Shown piece by piece: positions 44,626 to 52,606 of a DNA stretch of 64,000 bases (the first letter of the stretch is position 1; every line of letters starts with the position of its first letter). Position numbers and translations under genes: made by a program. The stretch is from Cellulomonas sp. RIT-PI-Y (GTDB lineage: Bacteria > Actinomycetota > Actinomycetes > Actinomycetales > Cellulomonadaceae): positions 52,124 through 116,123 of the forward strand of contig NZ_JANZKP010000003.1 in the NCBI RefSeq assembly GCF_025642745.1, read 5' to 3'. A model generated the notes under the pieces. That model ran no database searches, was not told the DNA's origin, and was given only the letters and a program-made list of their open reading frames with translations.

Positions 44626-45189
44626 GTGACGATCCCCACACGCCGGGCCGGCCGCCCGCACGCCTCCTCCCGGGCCATGCTCGAGGAGGCAGCCGGCGAG
44701 CTGTTCCTGGAGCAGGGGTACGCCGCCACCTCGGTCGCCGACATCACTCGCCGGGCGGGGGTGAGCCGCTCCAGCTTCTTCAACTACTTCGGCGGGAAGA
44801 GCGACCTGCTCTGGGCGAGCTTCGACGAGCTGGTCGACCGGCTGCGCGCCGACCTGACGGCCGACCCCGCCGACCCGCGCGCCGCCCTGCTGCGCCTGGC
44901 CCGGGACCTGCCCGCCGACCACGTGGCCCTGGCGTTCACCCAGAGCGACGCGATGGGCCTCGGCGAGGAGCTGCGGCTGGCGGCCGCCCGGCGCACCATC
45001 GCCGTGGCCGACGCGCTCCGCCCCGCCGCGGCCGGCCTCGACCCCCTGCACGCCCGGGTCGCCTGCACCGCCTGGGCCGGAGCGTTGATCGCCGCCGTCC
45101 AGGAGTGGTCCCGCGCCGGGGCCTCCCGCACCAGCCTGCCGGACCTGCTCGGCCGCGCCCTGACCCCGGTCGGCCGCGCCTTCTCCTGA
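44626..45189 (+). CDS. TetR-family regulator
   Basis: A 187-residue regulator with the N-terminal helix-turn-helix EQGYAATSVADITRRAGVSRSS followed by FFNYFGGKSDLLWASF. I chose the GTG at 44626 from the -10 box spacing; an ATG three codons upstream overlaps that box. It is divergent from the Opp-type operon and probably controls it through the TTGTTG/CAACAA site. Confidence 0.9.
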   Translation: MTIPTRRAGRPHASSRAMLEEAAGELFLEQGYAATSVADITRRAGVSRSSFFNYFGGKSDLLWASFDELVDRLRADLTADPADPRAALLRLARDLPADHVALAFTQSDAMGLGEELRLAAARRTIAVADALRPAAAGLDPLHARVACTAWAGALIAAVQEWSRAGASRTSLPDLLGRALTPVGRAFS

Positions 45190-45229
45190 CCCGCACCCAC
45201 CCGCACCCTGCCCTCACGCTCACGCCACC

Positions 45230-45293
45230 CGCCGAGTGCGGAGAACTCGTCGCCCATATCGCCCGTACCGCGACGACTTCTCCGCAGTCGCCG
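45230..45293. repeat. 64-nt palindromic intergenic repeat, copy 2
   Basis: Arms 45230-45252 and 45271-45293 pair at 20 of 23 positions around an 18-base centre. The left arm differs from copy 1 at two bases. All three mismatches within this copy are G/C swaps. It lies between the TetR gene and the His-rich membrane protein gene. Confidence 0.78.
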
Positions 45294-45328
45294 AGTCGGC
45301 CGGCTGGGACGGAGGTCCCGGGTCCGGG

Positions 45329-45341
45329 TAGCGTCCGGGGC
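45329..45341 (+). promoter_or_regulatory. Leaderless promoter of the His-rich membrane protein
   Basis: TAGCGT at 45329-45334 is followed after seven bases by the GTG at 45342. Confidence 0.5.
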
Positions 45342-45950
45342 GTGAGCTCCGCCGACACCGCCGTGCGCGGCTGGCGTCTGCTCGCGGTCGCCGGGACGGT
45401 CACGGCGCTGGCGCTGCTCGGTCACCTGCTGGCCGGGGGCTCGGCGCCGGGCGCGGCCGCTCTGGCCCTGCTCGGCGTGCCGGTGCTGATCGGCTCGGCC
45501 GTCCTAGCCCGGCGGCGACTGCGCGCCCGCACCCTGCTCCCGTTCGCGGCGGCGGCCCAGCTCGGCCTGCACCACGGCCTGGCCTGGCTGTCCGGCCCGA
45601 CCACGATCACGCCCGGCACCGGGCACCACACCACCGTGGTGGTCCGCACCCTGCTGCACGCGCATCCCGGCGCCGGACCCGGCACGCACCCGGTCGACGG
45701 CGGGCTGATGCTCGCCGCCCACCTGCTCGCCGCCGCGCTCACCGTGGCCCTGCTGCTCGCGGTGGAGCGGGGCCTGATCGGCCTGCACCGCCGCTGGCTC
45801 GCCCTGCTGCCCCTGCTGGGCGGACCCCTGCCGAGCAGCCCGCGGCGCACGCCCGCGCCCGCCACCCGCGCCGTGCGGCACCCGGCGCACTCGGTCACCC
45901 TCGGCGGCCGCGGGCTGCGCGGGCCACCGGTCGCCCTGCTCACCGCCTGA
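45342..45950 (+). CDS. His-rich integral membrane protein
   Basis: A 202-residue protein with four to five membrane helices (about 12-30, 36-55, 65-83, 120-142 and 145-160). Histidines cluster in LHHGLAW, GTGHHTTVVV and LLHAHPGAGPGTHPVDGG, and GLMLAAHLLAA. The C terminus is Pro/Arg-rich. I do not know the family. The position just before a YcnI gene and the histidine clusters suggest a role in copper handling (inference). The start is set by the leaderless -10 box. Confidence 0.7.
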   Translation: MSSADTAVRGWRLLAVAGTVTALALLGHLLAGGSAPGAAALALLGVPVLIGSAVLARRRLRARTLLPFAAAAQLGLHHGLAWLSGPTTITPGTGHHTTVVVRTLLHAHPGAGPGTHPVDGGLMLAAHLLAAALTVALLLAVERGLIGLHRRWLALLPLLGGPLPSSPRRTPAPATRAVRHPAHSVTLGGRGLRGPPVALLTA

Positions 45951-46098
45951 TCACACCGGTCCGACCCCGCGACCCATCCGCCCCACCCGTCCGCGCCGAA
46001 CTCCGCGCGTCCGGGTCGGCAGCGCACCCGGGTCAGCGCCGACCGGTGCACCCACCTGTACCCGGCCGCACCCGCGGCCCCCTGTCGAAGGACCCACC

Positions 46099-46812
46099 AT
46101 GACCACGCACCGCACCGCCCGTCTGCTCGCCACCACCGCCGCGACCGGCGCCGTCCTCGCGCTGACCGCGACCGCCGCCTCCGCGCACGTGCACATCACC
46201 CCGGACACCACCGCCGCGGGCAGCTACGCGATCCTCACCGTCCGGGTGCCCAACGAGTCGCCGGACGCCGCGACCGTCGGCGTCACCGTCGATCTGCCCA
46301 CCGACACCCCGCTCACCTACGTCGCCACCGAACCGGTGCCCGGCTGGACCGCCGAGGTGATCACCGGCGCCCTGCCCGAGCCGGTCGAGGTGAACGGCGC
46401 CACGCTGACCCAGGCCCCGCTCCAGGTGGTGTGGACCGCCACCGACGGCGGGATCGGCGACGGTGAGTTCCAGCAGTTCGAGCTGTCCACCGGTCCGCTG
46501 CCGGAGGCCGGGATCGACCTGGTGCTGCCCACCCACCAGGCCTACAGCGACGGCAGCGTCGTCGACTGGGACGAGGTCAGCACCGACGGCACCGAGCCGG
46601 AGAGCCCGGCTCCCGAGTTCACCACCACGGCGGCGGTCGAGGACGACTCCCCCGCCGCGGAGCCGACCGCGGAGACCACCACCACGGCGGACGGCGCCAC
46701 GACGACCGCCGCACCGGACCCCCTGGGCCGCTGGCTCGGCGGTCTCGGCCTGCTCGCGGGCGTCGCCGCCCTCGCCCTGGTCCTGACCGGACGGGCCCGC
46801 CGCTCGTCCTGA
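46099..46812 (+). CDS. YcnI-family copper-binding protein
   Basis: A 237-residue secreted protein. The signal peptide should be cut after TAASA, leaving HVHIT as the new N terminus; this His-first end is the copper site of YcnI proteins. The DUF1775 domain follows (ILTVRVPNESPDAATVGVTVD, YVATEPVPGWTAEV). After a Thr/Glu-rich linker a single membrane helix (about 210-230) and RRSS anchor it. GAAGGA is eight bases before the ATG. Confidence 0.93.
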   Translation: MTTHRTARLLATTAATGAVLALTATAASAHVHITPDTTAAGSYAILTVRVPNESPDAATVGVTVDLPTDTPLTYVATEPVPGWTAEVITGALPEPVEVNGATLTQAPLQVVWTATDGGIGDGEFQQFELSTGPLPEAGIDLVLPTHQAYSDGSVVDWDEVSTDGTEPESPAPEFTTTAAVEDDSPAAEPTAETTTTADGATTTAAPDPLGRWLGGLGLLAGVAALALVLTGRARRSS

Positions 46813-46818
46813 CCCCGT

Positions 46819-46859
46819 CGGGAGTGCACGAAGGCGGGCCCTGCCTCCGTGCACTCCCG
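46819..46859. terminator. Hairpin terminator after the YcnI gene
   Basis: Arms 46819-46835 and 46843-46859 pair at 16 of 17 positions around GGGCCCT. The next promoter follows directly. Confidence 0.7.
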
Positions 46860-46870
46860 GCCTCGGTCTG

Positions 46871-46897
46871 TTGATTCGTTGACTTTTCAAGTAGTCT
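46871..46897 (+). promoter_or_regulatory. Promoter of the DUF3105-DUF305 operon
   Basis: TTGATT (46871-46876) and TAGTCT (46892-46897) are 15 bases apart; a TTGACT at 46879 is a less well spaced alternative. GAGGAG follows before the ATG. Confidence 0.5.
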
Positions 46898-46932
46898 CCC
46901 CCGGACGCAGGTCCCGACCCCGAGGAGACGTC

Positions 46933-47574
46933 ATGCCCGACCGCCGACCCACAGCGGCCGAGCGCCAGGCCCACCTGGCCGCCGTCCGTGCCGAGCAGCA
47001 GCGCAGCAAGACCCGCCGCACCTGGCTCTACGGCTCGATCGCCGGAGTGCTGGTGCTGGGCCTGATCGGCATCAGCATCGCCGTGATCTGGGACGCCGGC
47101 CGCGACCAGGCAGCCCTGGACACCGCCGCCGCGCAGGACATCGAGGGCGTCGAGGTGATCGACGGCCTCACGTTCAACCATGTGAGCACCACCGTCGACT
47201 ACCCGCAGACCCCGCCCGCGGGCGGCGACCACAACGCCGCCTGGCTGAACTGCGGCGTCTACACCGAGCCGGTGCCGAACGAGAACGCGGTGCACGCCCT
47301 GGAGCACGGCGCGGTCTGGATCACCTACTCCCCCGATCTGCCCGCCGACCAGGTGACGACCCTGCAGGCGATGGCCGAGGGCCAGTCCTACGTCGTGGTC
47401 AGCCCGTACGAGGACATGGACTCGCCGGTCGCGATCAGCGCCTGGGGCTACCAGCTCGAGGTCGACGACGCCTCCGACCCGCGCCTGGCCACCTTCCTGC
47501 AGAAGTACCTGCTGAACCCGGAGCTCTCCGAGGTCGGCGCGCCCTGCTCCAACGGCGTGGGTGTGCCTGCGTGA
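46933..47574 (+). CDS. DUF3105 membrane-anchored protein
   Basis: A 213-residue protein with a charged N terminus, one membrane helix (about 34-55) and an extracytoplasmic DUF3105 domain: PPAGGDHNAAWLNCGVY (about 95-111), HALEHGAVWITY (122-133) and a C-terminal GAPCSNG. The two cysteines and the His/Asn pairs are conserved in the family, which often neighbours DUF305 genes. AGGAG lies six bases before the ATG. The next gene overlaps as GTGA. Confidence 0.9.
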   Translation: MPDRRPTAAERQAHLAAVRAEQQRSKTRRTWLYGSIAGVLVLGLIGISIAVIWDAGRDQAALDTAAAQDIEGVEVIDGLTFNHVSTTVDYPQTPPAGGDHNAAWLNCGVYTEPVPNENAVHALEHGAVWITYSPDLPADQVTTLQAMAEGQSYVVVSPYEDMDSPVAISAWGYQLEVDDASDPRLATFLQKYLLNPELSEVGAPCSNGVGVPA

Positions 47575-48215
47575 CGGAGTCCGCCGTGCCGCGCCGGTGT
47601 GTCGTCCTGATCCTGCTGGTCGCCACCCTGGCCGTCGGCGCCCTGATCGGCGCCCTGCTCGCCCGGCAGCCCGCGCTCGCCGTCCCCGCCGAGGGATCGG
47701 TGGACGCGGGCTTCGCCCGGGACATGCAGGCGCACCACGCCCAGGCCGTGCAGCTCGCGGTGCTGATCCGCGACCGCAGCACGGACGAGGAGGTCCGGAC
47801 GGTCGCACTCGACATCCTGCTCACCCAGCAGAACCAGATCGGGCAGATGGCCGGCTGGCTCAGCACCTGGGGGCTGCCGGCGGCGAGCAGCACCGCCCCG
47901 ATGGCCTGGATGACCGACGGCTCGCACGCCCACACCGCGTCCGCCGCCACCGGCTCGTACGCGGACATGCCCGGCTGGGTGTCCGGCGCGGACCTGGCCC
48001 GGCTGACCGCAGCCGACGGCACCGAGGCTGACCGGCTCTTCCTCCAGCTGATGATCCCGCACCACGAGGGCGGGGTGCAGATGGCGCAGTACGCCGTCGA
48101 CCACGCCCGGATGCCCCAGGTCGTGGCATTGGCGAACGGCGTGGTCACGTTCCAGGAGAAGGAGCTGACCGTGCTGCACGACATGTTGACCGCGCGCGGC
48201 GGCCCGGTCGACTGA
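47571..48215 (+). CDS. DUF305 protein
   Basis: A 214-residue secreted or membrane-anchored protein (helix about 11-30). It carries both DUF305 ferritin-like histidine motifs: DMQAHHAQAVQLA (about 51-63) and QLMIPHHEGGVQMAQ (about 161-175). The family is often found in copper-resistance regions. It is coupled to the DUF3105 gene. Confidence 0.92.
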   Translation: MTESAVPRRCVVLILLVATLAVGALIGALLARQPALAVPAEGSVDAGFARDMQAHHAQAVQLAVLIRDRSTDEEVRTVALDILLTQQNQIGQMAGWLSTWGLPAASSTAPMAWMTDGSHAHTASAATGSYADMPGWVSGADLARLTAADGTEADRLFLQLMIPHHEGGVQMAQYAVDHARMPQVVALANGVVTFQEKELTVLHDMLTARGGPVD

Positions 48216-48239
48216 CCACCTGACGGACACATCTGTCCC

Positions 48240-48262
48240 ACTGATCGGGAACCCCGATCAGT
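48240..48262. terminator. Perfect hairpin before the sulfur leader
   Basis: ACTGATCGGG-AAC-CCCGATCAGT pairs over 10 bp. It can end the DUF305 transcript. Because it lies 19 bases before the -35 box of the next promoter and has flanking TGT/ACA symmetry, it could instead be an operator. Confidence 0.5.
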
Positions 48263-48280
48263 CCACATGACAGAACACTG

Positions 48281-48318
48281 TTGGACGACCACGCCCGGTC
48301 GCGCTTAGCGTGTCCGCC
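48281..48318 (+). promoter_or_regulatory. Leaderless promoter of the organosulfur operon
   Basis: TTGGAC (48281-48286), a 19-base spacer and TAGCGT (48306-48311), followed after seven bases by the leader ATG. Confidence 0.6.
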
Positions 48319-48435
48319 ATGACGTGGAACCGACCCCTCGGACACCGGGCGCTGAGCGCACCGGTGCCCGGTCGTTCCCGCGCCCCGATCTCCGGGGCCC
48401 CCGGCGCCGACGTGCGCCCCTGTTGTTGTCGCTGA
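48319..48435 (+). CDS. Cysteine leader peptide (CCCR) of the organosulfur operon
   Basis: A 38-codon leaderless ORF ending Pro-Cys-Cys-Cys-Arg-stop. It lies between a good promoter and an operon of sulfur-acquisition genes. Mycobacterial polycysteine leaders of this form sense cysteine: stalling at the Cys codons changes the RNA so that the downstream genes are translated. Only the last four residues need conservation, which fits the otherwise unremarkable Pro/Arg-rich sequence. It is the second such leader in the window. The downstream gene starts 136 bases after the stop. Confidence 0.75.
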   Translation: MTWNRPLGHRALSAPVPGRSRAPISGAPGADVRPCCCR

Positions 48436-48454
48436 CGAGTCACCGCTGACCGTC

Positions 48455-48538
48455 CCGCCGCGGCGGATCTGACCCCGCGCGCCCCTGCCTGACCTCGACC
48501 CTCAGGCCACCCCCTTCGCACGCCCACGTCCGGCGTGC
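48455..48538 (+). promoter_or_regulatory. RNA hairpins between leader and first structural gene
   Basis: CCGCCGCGGCGG (48455-48466) is a 12-base palindrome. GCACGCC (48518-48524) and GGCGTGC (48532-48538) form a seven-base stem. They lie between the CCCR codons and the GGAGGA ribosome site at 48560 and may form the attenuator; the alternative folds were not computed. Confidence 0.4.
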
Positions 48539-48571
48539 GCCTTCCGCACACCCATGTCCCGGAGGACAGCC

Positions 48572-49747
48572 ATGCCCGTCGAGTTCATCTCCGCCATCAA
48601 CGTCAACCCCGCCAACGAGGTCAACGGCCTGCGGGAGAGCGCCATCGACCCCGCCTACCTGCGCCGCTACGCCCGGATCCTGGAGGAGGGCGGCTTCGAC
48701 TACTCCCTGGTCCCCTACGGGTCCGCGGGCCACGACCCGTTCACCATCGCCTCGGCATTCACGCAGGTCACCGAGCACCTGCGCCCGATCGTCGCCCTGC
48801 GGCCCAACACCGTGTACCCGACCGTCGCGGCCAAGGCGCTGGCCACCCTCGACCAGCTCTCCGGCGGCCGTGCGGTGGTGCACTTCATCGCCGGCGGCGA
48901 CGACCACGAGCAGGCCCGCGAGGGCGATCGCCTGACCAAGCCGGAGCGCTACGCCCGCCAGGAGGAGTACATCCGGATCCTGCGCCGGGTCTGGTCCGAG
49001 ACCGAGCCCTTCGACCACGCAGGGACCTACTACTCCTTCGAGGACTTCGTCTCCCGGGTCCGGCCGGTGAACGGCACCATCCCGGTGTCGGTCGGCGGGT
49101 CCTCGGCGGAGGCCTACGCCCAGGGCGGCGCGCTGGCGGACATCTTCGGCCTGTGGGGCGAGCCGCTGAAGGACACCCAGCAGCAGATCGACCGGATCGC
49201 GGACGCCGCCCGCTCCGCCGGCCGCACCGACACCCCGCGCACCTGGGTGACGTTCCGGCCGATCATCGCGCCGACCGAGGAGCTGGCCTGGGAGAAGGCC
49301 GAGCGCACGCTGGAGATCCTGCAGAGCAGGTCCGGCGCCCCCGGCGCGGGCCAGCCCAGCGGGCACCGGGGCGGCCTGTGGGTGCAGACCCCGTCCGGCA
49401 CCGGGCCCGCCAACGTCGGCTCCCAGCGGCTGCTGGAGATCGCGGCCCGCGGCGACCGGCACGACCGCGCCCTGTGGACCCCGACCGCCAGCGCCACCGG
49501 CGCCCGCGGCGCGTCCACCGCACTGGTCGGCACCCCGGAGACCGTCGCCGCCGCGATCCTCGACTACGTCGACCTCGGCGCCGAGCTGATCTCGATCCGC
49601 GGCTACGACAACCTCAACGACGCGATCGACTACGGCCGCTACCTGATCCCGCTGGTCCGCGAGGAGCTGGCCCACCGCGAGGCCACCGGGGTCCGCGGCC
49701 AGATCGTCGCGCAGCCGCCGCTGGAGTCCGTGGCGGTGCCGGCATGA
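48572..49747 (+). CDS. SsuD-like LLM alkanesulfonate-type monooxygenase
   Basis: A 391-residue FMNH2-dependent monooxygenase. FISAINVNPANEV opens it, with GGRAVVHFIAGGDDHEQAREGD (about 97-118, split here by the flavin loop) and YYSFEDFVSRVRP (about 155-167) matching SsuD and related C-S bond-cleaving enzymes. GGAGGA lies six bases before the ATG at 48572; an ATG at 48554 would put that site inside the gene. It is first in the operon, so likely the key sulfur-releasing oxygenase, fed by the flavin reductases at the 3' end. Confidence 0.88.
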   Translation: MPVEFISAINVNPANEVNGLRESAIDPAYLRRYARILEEGGFDYSLVPYGSAGHDPFTIASAFTQVTEHLRPIVALRPNTVYPTVAAKALATLDQLSGGRAVVHFIAGGDDHEQAREGDRLTKPERYARQEEYIRILRRVWSETEPFDHAGTYYSFEDFVSRVRPVNGTIPVSVGGSSAEAYAQGGALADIFGLWGEPLKDTQQQIDRIADAARSAGRTDTPRTWVTFRPIIAPTEELAWEKAERTLEILQSRSGAPGAGQPSGHRGGLWVQTPSGTGPANVGSQRLLEIAARGDRHDRALWTPTASATGARGASTALVGTPETVAAAILDYVDLGAELISIRGYDNLNDAIDYGRYLIPLVREELAHREATGVRGQIVAQPPLESVAVPA

Positions 49748-50901
49748 CCGTCGAGGCCCCGGCGGTCCCCGACCTCTCCGACGCCGCGCTCGCCCGGGTC
49801 ACCCAGGCCCTGGCCGCCACCGCGGAGCAGCACGACCGGACCGCCGAGTTCCCCTGGGCCGGGATCCACACCGTGCACGACGCCGGCCTGCTCACCCTCG
49901 GCATCGGCCCCCGCCACGGCGGACCCGGCCTGTCCGCGGTCGACGCGGTCCGGGTGTTCGAGGCCCTGGGTGCGGGCGACCCCGCCGTCGCCCTGATCGT
50001 GGCGATGACGGTCGGCCAGCACGCCGCGCAGGACAGATCGCCGTGGTGGCCCGAGGAGCTCTACCGCGAGGTCGTCGCCCGCTCGGTGGACGCCCCGGTG
50101 CTGCTGAACGCGGTACGGGCCGAGCCGGAGTGGGGGGCTCCCGCCCGCGGCGGCCTGCCGGCCACCACGGTCCGCCGGGAGGGCGACGGCTGGCTGCTCT
50201 CCGGTCGCAAGGGCTTCGCCACCGGGTCGGAGGGACTGGCCTACCACCTGGTCTGGGCGGTCCATCACGACGGCCCCTCCGGCGAGCCCGAGCTGGCGCA
50301 CGCCATCGTGCCCGGCGACGACCCGGGCGTCCGGGTGGAGCGCACCTGGGACCACCTCGGCCAGCGCGCGACCAGCACCCACGACGTGATCTACACCGAC
50401 GTCCGGATCCCGGCCGACCACTTCCGGGGCGTCCCGCAGTCCCGGCTGTCCCGGCAGGACTTCCCCGGCGTGATCGCGCTCGGACTGCCCGCCCTCTACG
50501 TCGGGGTCGGGCGGGCGGCGCAGACCTTCCTGCACCGCTTCGCCCGGGACCGGGTGCCGACCTCGCTCGGCCGCCCGATCGCGACCACCGAGCACATCCA
50601 GCAGACGGCGGGCCAGGTCGAGGCGCTGCTGGTCCAGGCCGAGGAACTGCTGCTCGGCCTGGCCGCCCGTGCCGACGCCGGGGACCCGGGTGCGACCCGG
50701 CGGTTCGGCCTGGCCAAGGTGCTCGCCACCCGCGGCGCGATCGAGGCGGTGCAGACCGCCGTGGCCGCGCTCGGCAACCCCGCGCTCACCCGCCACCACC
50801 CGCTGGAGCGGCACCTGCGTGACGTGCTCGCCGCCCGCGTCCACCCGCCGCAGGAGGACGCCGCCCTGCTCGCCACCGGCCGCCACCTGCTGGCCGAGTG
50901 A
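49744..50901 (+). CDS. Acyl-CoA-dehydrogenase-family flavin monooxygenase (SfnB/DszC type)
   Basis: A 385-residue flavoprotein with the acyl-CoA dehydrogenase fold. RHGGPGLSAVDAVRVFEALGAGD (about 58-80, in two parts) and LLSGRKGFATGSEGLAYH (about 154-171) are diagnostic of the group that includes SfnB and the dibenzothiophene monooxygenase DszC. These use reduced flavin and oxygen on sulfur compounds rather than acting on CoA esters. It is ATGA-coupled to the SsuD-like gene. Confidence 0.82.
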   Translation: MTVEAPAVPDLSDAALARVTQALAATAEQHDRTAEFPWAGIHTVHDAGLLTLGIGPRHGGPGLSAVDAVRVFEALGAGDPAVALIVAMTVGQHAAQDRSPWWPEELYREVVARSVDAPVLLNAVRAEPEWGAPARGGLPATTVRREGDGWLLSGRKGFATGSEGLAYHLVWAVHHDGPSGEPELAHAIVPGDDPGVRVERTWDHLGQRATSTHDVIYTDVRIPADHFRGVPQSRLSRQDFPGVIALGLPALYVGVGRAAQTFLHRFARDRVPTSLGRPIATTEHIQQTAGQVEALLVQAEELLLGLAARADAGDPGATRRFGLAKVLATRGAIEAVQTAVAALGNPALTRHHPLERHLRDVLAARVHPPQEDAALLATGRHLLAE

Positions 50902-50947
50902 CCCCTCCCGCCCCACCTCGCACCGACCGATCCCAGAGGACCGACCG

Positions 50948-52606
50948 ATGACCCTCAGCCGCCGCTTCGCCACCCTGGCGTCCGCCACCGCCGTCACCGC
51001 CCTGCTCGCCGCCTGCTCCACCGCGGGCGCCACCGGCACCGACCCCACCGAGGACGCGGGCGACCCCGTCTCCGGCGGCACCCTCGACGTCGCGTTCTTC
51101 CCCGACAACGCCGCCTTCGCCTGCGTCGACCCGTTCCAGACCTACTGGATCGAGCACCGCACCGTGATCCGGAACTTCGCCGACTCGCTCACCGACCAGG
51201 ACCCCGAGACCGGTGAGCTGGTCCCGTGGCTGGCCACCGACTGGCAGGTCTCCGACGACGGCCTGTCCTACACCTTCGATCTGCGGGACGACGTGACGTT
51301 CTCGGACGGCACCGCGTTCACCGCCGACTCGGTCAAGCTGGCCTTCGACTCCGGCGCCGCCACCCTGGAGCAGCTGCCCACCGCCTACGGCGCGGTGTAC
51401 CTGGCGGGCTACGACTCCACCGAGGTCGTCGACGGGGACACCGTGGTCGTGCACTTCAGCACGCCGAACTCGGCCTTCCTGCAAGGCACGTCGACCACCA
51501 ACCTGGCGATCCTGGCCGCCTCGTCGTACCAGGCGACCCCGGAGGAGCGCTGCCTCGGGGACGTGGTCGGCTCCGGACCCTTCGTGCTCGAGGACTACTC
51601 CCCCGGGGAGAAGACCGTCCTGACCAAGCGCGAGGGCTACGACTGGGGCTCCGAGCTGCGCGAGCACTCCGGTGAGGCCTACCTGGACGGCATCACCTTC
51701 ACCTACGTGGCGGAGGACAGCGTCCGGGTCGGCCAGCTCACCTCGGACGCGATCGACATCGCCTGGCCGCGCAATCCGATCAGCGAGAACGACACCGCGC
51801 TGATCCAGTCCTCCGGCGACTCGGTGGTCAGCCGCTCGCTGCCGGGCCCGGCGAACACCTACTACCCGAACGTCGCGGACGGGAAGATCCTGGCCGACGA
51901 GCAGGTCCGCCTCGCGCTGCAGAAGGCCATCGACCGGGACAGCTACGCCTCGACCATCTTCGGCACCGAGTACCCCGCGGTGACCAGCATCTACGACACC
52001 ACCACCCCGTCGTACCAGGATCACACCGACGACCTGGCCTACGACGCGGACGGCGCCGCCGACCTGCTGGACGAGGCCGGGTGGACCCTCGGCGACGACG
52101 GGTACCGCTACAAGGACGGCCAGAAGCTGACCCTGTCCACCCCGGTCATCGCGCAGTTCTCCGCTGGCGACCAGCTGATCCAGGACCAGCTCAAGGCGGT
52201 CGGCATCGACCTGGAGCTGAACGTGATCACCCAGGCCCAGCGGTCCGAGGTGCTGGCCGCGGGCGACTACGACCTGATCAGCACCTACTACACCCGCGCC
52301 GACCCGGGCGTGATCCAGTGGATCGTCGATGCCCGCTACGCCGGCTCCCAGGCGCAGGCGGTCAACGCGCTCACCGCCGACCAGACCGCCGAGGTGCAGG
52401 CGTTGCTCGACCGGGGCACCACCACGCTGGACGCCACGGCCCGGTCGGAGGTCTACGCCGAGCTGCAGGACTACTACCTGGAGCACGCCCTGGCCTTCCC
52501 GACCTTCGAGCGGGTGCAGACCGCGGGTGTGTCGGCGGCGGTGCACGGCTTCCGGTTCACCTCGGAGTCCTTCGGGGACTTCGCCGACACCTGGATCACC
52601 CCGTGA
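50948..52606 (+). CDS. Opp-type substrate-binding lipoprotein, sulfur operon
   Basis: A 552-residue SBP_bac_5 family lipoprotein with lipobox LLAAC (C23). GGTLDVAFFPDNAAFACVDP and WQVSDDGLSYTFDLRDDVTF match the family. It should capture the organosulfur compound outside the cell. The use of an oligopeptide-type protein, not SsuA or TauA, suggests a bulky or peptide-like ligand (inference). AGAGGA is seven bases before the ATG. The next gene overlaps as GTGA. Confidence 0.9.
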   Translation: MTLSRRFATLASATAVTALLAACSTAGATGTDPTEDAGDPVSGGTLDVAFFPDNAAFACVDPFQTYWIEHRTVIRNFADSLTDQDPETGELVPWLATDWQVSDDGLSYTFDLRDDVTFSDGTAFTADSVKLAFDSGAATLEQLPTAYGAVYLAGYDSTEVVDGDTVVVHFSTPNSAFLQGTSTTNLAILAASSYQATPEERCLGDVVGSGPFVLEDYSPGEKTVLTKREGYDWGSELREHSGEAYLDGITFTYVAEDSVRVGQLTSDAIDIAWPRNPISENDTALIQSSGDSVVSRSLPGPANTYYPNVADGKILADEQVRLALQKAIDRDSYASTIFGTEYPAVTSIYDTTTPSYQDHTDDLAYDADGAADLLDEAGWTLGDDGYRYKDGQKLTLSTPVIAQFSAGDQLIQDQLKAVGIDLELNVITQAQRSEVLAAGDYDLISTYYTRADPGVIQWIVDARYAGSQAQAVNALTADQTAEVQALLDRGTTTLDATARSEVYAELQDYYLEHALAFPTFERVQTAGVSAAVHGFRFTSESFGDFADTWITP

